Assembly: GCA_031260385.1 (NCBI GenBank) | Contig: JAIRKB010000186.1 | Coordinates: forward strand, 1 to 22,067 | DNA length: 22,067 nt | Source of the DNA: Propionibacteriaceae bacterium | GTDB lineage: Bacteria > Actinomycetota > Actinomycetes > Propionibacteriales > Propionibacteriaceae | Direction: 5' to 3' | Shown here: positions 19,412 to 22,067 of the stretch, one piece after another | How the letters are laid out: each line of letters opens with the position of its first letter | How positions within the stretch are numbered: the stretch's first letter is position 1 | Notes under the pieces: model-generated | Seen by the model: only the letters and a program-made list of their open reading frames with translations | Told to the model about the DNA's origin: nothing | The model's database searches: none | Translations under genes and position numbers: made by a program

Positions 19412-19922
19412 CTTCTTGGGCAATCCGAGCCAGTACGGCGACCTGATCGCGCAGCGCATCGGCTTCTTCGATCCCGAGGCCGGGAATGGTATGTTCCCCG
19501 GCGGCCGTGGCGACCGTCAGGGAGGCGAGGCGGTTGGCGCGCAGGATCGGGCCTTGGCGAGTCTCGACATTTTGGACCCTGATCAGCGGAATGATCAGGC
19601 GCTTGCGCCAGAAGATCCCTCTGTGGATGTCGATCTCTTCGTCTAGAACGTCGAAGCGCCACTGAATCCAGCGAATCTTGGGGATTACGACGACGAAGAC
19701 GATCAATGCCAGCCCCGTCAGCCCCAATAGTCCGAAAGTTATTGCCATTAGTACGGTCGCTGCGGTTTGCTCTTCAGGCGACGAACTGGCCCCCAGGATG
19801 AGCGCGAGGACACCGATTGGGGCCGTGCCGACTGTCGCCCAGACCACGACGTTGGCCAACGCACTGAGGCGCCAGACTCGGGTGATGCGCTTGTCTAGCT
19901 TACGGCTGGGTAGGGTTCGCAT
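19404..19922 (-). CDS. YdbS-type membrane protein with one bacterial PH domain
   Basis: 172 residues from ATG 19922. Two transmembrane helices (about 20-45 and 58-82) precede a single bPH2 domain: IQWRFDVLDEEIDIHRGIFW, then RKRLIIPLIRVQNVETRQGP and LTVATAAGEHTIPGLG. The layout (two helices and a PH domain) is the short partner of YdbT, which follows with an 8-nt overlap, so the two proteins probably form a membrane complex. No strong promoter is seen on the minus strand directly upstream of 19922. Confidence 0.85.
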   Translation of the reverse strand: MRTLPSRKLDKRITRVWRLSALANVVVWATVGTAPIGVLALILGASSSPEEQTAATVLMAITFGLLGLTGLALIVFVVVIPKIRWIQWRFDVLDEEIDIHRGIFWRKRLIIPLIRVQNVETRQGPILRANRLASLTVATAAGEHTIPGLGIEEADALRDQVAVLARIAQEDV

Positions 19923-19960
19923 GACTCCCTAGCCTAACAGGGACGGCGAGTTCGCATAAA

Positions 19961-19989
19961 TTGAAAGCGCATTAATTCGATCATTTTAT
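19961..19989 (+). promoter_or_regulatory. Candidate promoter in the 479-bp gap before the vWA gene
   Basis: TTGAAA (19961-19966), 17 nt, TTTTAT (19984-19989). Dyads ATCAT-N5-ATGAT (19980-19994) and TTTTAT-N8-ATAAAA (19984-20003) overlap the -10. If used, it gives a leader of about 400 nt for the vWA gene. TTGACA at 20097-20102 is an alternative but lacks a good -10. The gap 19923-20401 holds no convincing gene. Confidence 0.35.
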
Positions 19990-20180
19990 ATGATTTCATA
20001 AAACGGAAACCAGGATATTCCTTCTTAGATATTGATAAATCTTGAGCGCATCCGACAAACAACGCCTTAACGATGTCTCACTGGGGGGTACGCGGCTTGA
20101 CATCTGAATACACTCAAACAATGCTTAGCAGCGAAGGTATTTACTGGGGTCCTCGTAAACAGGGAAGGTGTCATGGGGTC

Positions 20181-20204
20181 CATCTATACAAAATAGTGTA
20201 GATG
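20181..20204 (+). repeat. 9-bp stem-loop in the vWA gene leader
   Basis: CATCTATAC and GTGTAGATG pair (one G-U) around AAAATA. It is followed by three ACGGGGT words (about 20206, 20232 and 20246), which might pair further in RNA. There is no U-tract. Further down, TTTATT-T-GGA-A-TCC-AATAAA (20348-20367) is a near-palindrome 35 nt before the ATG. None of these matches a riboswitch class I know. Confidence 0.4.
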
Positions 20205-20401
20205 TACGGGGTGATGCCACCTAAAGCGAGTACAACGGGGTAAAGACGGGGTTCATTAGTTAGTAAGCAGCGCGTTATGTGACACCATATTTTGACTGCT
20301 TTTTGTTAGTGCCCCGGACGTACCTCTGTTTTGCTGCGCTTTTTCTGTTTATTTGGAATCCAATAAATCACAAATGCGACTACTGGGAGGTATTTCCAAA
20401 G

Positions 20402-22067
20402 ATGCGAAAAGTTAGAGCAGGTATAGCGGGGGTTGCTGCCGCAGCGATGGTCTTATCGGCCTTAATGTTTAGCCCGTTGGCCCAGGCTGATCCTACCGTG
20501 TACGAACCGGTTGCGAACCTGGAAAACTGGAGGACGACCACACAGGCGACTAACGATGACGGTATCATCCTTACAAAGAAGGTGACCGCTCGTACGGCGG
20601 CTGATACCTGGGACATCGAGCTCTCAGCGTTAACGCCCGACGACACTAAGATTTCCTCCCGGCCAGTTCAGCTAGCCTTAGTTCTGGATGTTTCCGGCTC
20701 AATGACTAGTGGTGGTTCTACCAAGCTAGCAAACCTCAAGAAGGCGCTCACTGATGACAATGGGCTTCTTGACCAAATTGCAGAGTTGGGCACCGTCCAT
20801 GTTTCCGTGACAGTTTTTAGTTCCGCTCCATCAACTCCAAATCATGCTGCAGTGGTCTGGGACATGACTCTCACGCCCTTAGGCTCAAACGCAACAGAGC
20901 TCGTTAACATCAAGAACGCGATTAACGCACGGGGTATTGGTAACTTGGATAACGGCAGCACCAACGTTCAAACCGGCATCAATCGAGCTAACTCAACTTT
21001 CGTTACTGGCCTCGGTGAGAAAGTCATGATCGTCATGACAGACGGTGAAGCAAACCAATATCTTAATAGTGCTGGCCAGGTGATCAGTAATGTTACGGCC
21101 GCTTTTAGCGCTGCGATCGATGCCGCAAACGCCGCCAAGAGCGGAGGTGTGATTATTCACACGGTTGGCTTTGATATCACCCAAGGTTCTAGCGCGTGGC
21201 AGCTTTTGCAGGATATTAAGTCCTCTGGAACGGCTGGGACCTACGCTCACGTGCCTAACCAGGGTGGCACCCCACAACAGATTGTTGATGCGTTGCGAGA
21301 TGCTTTCTTTGCAGTTGTGAAGATTTCCACAGCTATGATCATTGATCCGATCGCTGATGGGTTTGAACTGGTTGGAAACCCGGTTGCCAACATTCCTAGT
21401 GCATACGCATATGCGAACGCTGTCATGTGGAATGCGCCTGCAGGCACCCTCGAGCCCAAGACTCTGATCACGATTACTTACACGATTAAGTTGAAGGATG
21501 TTCCGGCGGTAGGGATCTACAACAATGTTCCAACTAATGGTACGGCCCAGACTCCGGCGCAGTTCAACTATCGTTTAACGGATGCCCCGATTAGCCAGGA
21601 CTCCACCCAACTCAACTTCCCAGTGCCGACCGTGCGTTACACCACCGGTCGGTTGGACGCGATTGTTGAACTTGTAGACGCCAGTGGGGTGGTTGTGGAT
21701 CGACAAGACTTCGATTCCAGCCCCGTCGTTTATACTGACTTCAATTTTGCGACCGCTGGAAAGTTCCCGAATGATGTGACCATCGATCGGGCGCCGGATC
21801 CGCTGGCAGCGTCGGCTGGCTATGCCTACTTCTTCAACAAGACGTACGACGATGTTCTTCAGCCGGACACGACGCTCTATGATGGCGCCAGTGCTGATGA
21901 TTTGGTGGCAAAAGCCGGGTTGACTACCTTCTCGGCAAAGATCGCCCAAGGCATTAACACCGTGGTCTATCAGTATCGGGTCGTCGGTCCGATCAACACC
22001 GGGTTGCTCATGATCAAGGAGGCTTCGTCGACGACTGTGCCGACGGTTCCCACGGTGGTGACTTACA
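20402..22067 (+). CDS. Secreted von Willebrand A-domain surface protein (5' part)
   Basis: 555 codons, open to the window edge. GGGAGG lies 11 nt before ATG 20402. A signal peptide (MRKVRAGIAGVAAAAMVLSA to about residue 29, cleavage near AQA-DP) is followed by a vWA domain with an intact MIDAS: DVSGS (96-100), T188 (NGSTNVQTG) and D214 (MTDGEAN). After the vWA domain (about 90-300), beta-rich segments (GFELVGNPV, TLITITYTIKLKDV, VPTVRYTTGR) resemble isopeptide/Cna-B or SpaA-like adhesin domains. Proteins of this build are pilus-tip adhesins or cell-wall surface proteins; an LPXTG anchor would be beyond the edge. Pilin or sortase genes downstream would support that. Confidence 0.85.
   Translation, partial: MRKVRAGIAGVAAAAMVLSALMFSPLAQADPTVYEPVANLENWRTTTQATNDDGIILTKKVTARTAADTWDIELSALTPDDTKISSRPVQLALVLDVSGSMTSGGSTKLANLKKALTDDNGLLDQIAELGTVHVSVTVFSSAPSTPNHAAVVWDMTLTPLGSNATELVNIKNAINARGIGNLDNGSTNVQTGINRANSTFVTGLGEKVMIVMTDGEANQYLNSAGQVISNVTAAFSAAIDAANAAKSGGVIIHTVGFDITQGSSAWQLLQDIKSSGTAGTYAHVPNQGGTPQQIVDALRDAFFAVVKISTAMIIDPIADGFELVGNPVANIPSAYAYANAVMWNAPAGTLEPKTLITITYTIKLKDVPAVGIYNNVPTNGTAQTPAQFNYRLTDAPISQDSTQLNFPVPTVRYTTGRLDAIVELVDASGVVVDRQDFDSSPVVYTDFNFATAGKFPNDVTIDRAPDPLAASAGYAYFFNKTYDDVLQPDTTLYDGASADDLVAKAGLTTFSAKIAQGINTVVYQYRVVGPINTGLLMIKEASSTTVPTVPTVVTY

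Noticed and set aside
20073..20201. 42-codon ORF (MSHWGVRGLTSEYTQ...) in the vWA gene leader
   Set aside because: It has no Shine-Dalgarno and no coupling to a neighbour, and it ends inside a stem-loop; chance is the simpler explanation.

Overview
The window reads as chromosomal DNA of an actinobacterium. Supporting signs are several genes with an Actinobacteria look (septum-formation-domain lipoprotein, YdbS/YdbT-type PH-domain pair, DnaX with a long Pro/Ala-rich tail), frequent GTG/TTG starts, several promoters that seem to make leaderless or near-leaderless mRNAs, and a tRNA-Ile without an encoded CCA. An Hcp enzyme paired with a Crp/Fnr regulator suggests an anaerobic or facultative lifestyle. 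The species cannot be named from sequence alone.

Left part (1 to about 8.9 kb): accessory DNA. A minus-strand run of small unrecognised genes (1-622) enters the window edge. Then come transposase debris, a HigBA toxin-antitoxin module with two tandem operators (855-1504), a RelE/Phd-type module on the other strand (1710-2257), a RAYT-type Y1 transposase (2463/2481-3239), repeat-rich debris (3240-3506), and a HEPN/Abi-type gene interrupted by one in-frame TGA (3560-4234). A structured element with a 16-bp perfect inverted repeat (4264-4320) has a diverged second copy at 780-857; both copies also read as the same protein C-terminus. Next are hcp (4335-5900) and its divergent Crp/Fnr-like regulator (6025-6678), then an AAA ATPase plus RloB-like TOPRIM pair (6824-8686), an AbiL/RloAB-type defence operon bracketed by imperfect 87-88 bp direct repeats.

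Middle and right part (8.9-19.9 kb): mostly core genes. On the minus strand are a septum-formation-domain lipoprotein, a GT4 glycosyltransferase, recR, dnaX and ogt. recR and dnaX, normally neighbours with ybaB between them, are separated here by a plus-strand membrane protein gene with a Glu/Pro-rich 10-residue repeat, and ybaB is not present between them. The 5' end of recR is tandemly triplicated as 64-bp units. An orphan LuxR-type response regulator and tRNA-Ile(GAT) follow, then a six-helix membrane protein preceded by small ORFs with a good promoter and a perfect Shine-Dalgarno, then the two bacterial-PH membrane proteins.

Right edge (19.9-22.07 kb): a 479-bp AT-richer leader region and the first 555 codons of a secreted von Willebrand A-domain protein, probably a surface adhesin or pilus-tip protein, that runs off the window.

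The most unusual material is the duplicated inverted-repeat element with a covarying base pair, the defence operon flanked by copies of its own promoter region, the tandem copies of the recR start site, and the small-ORF cluster at 17506-17680.
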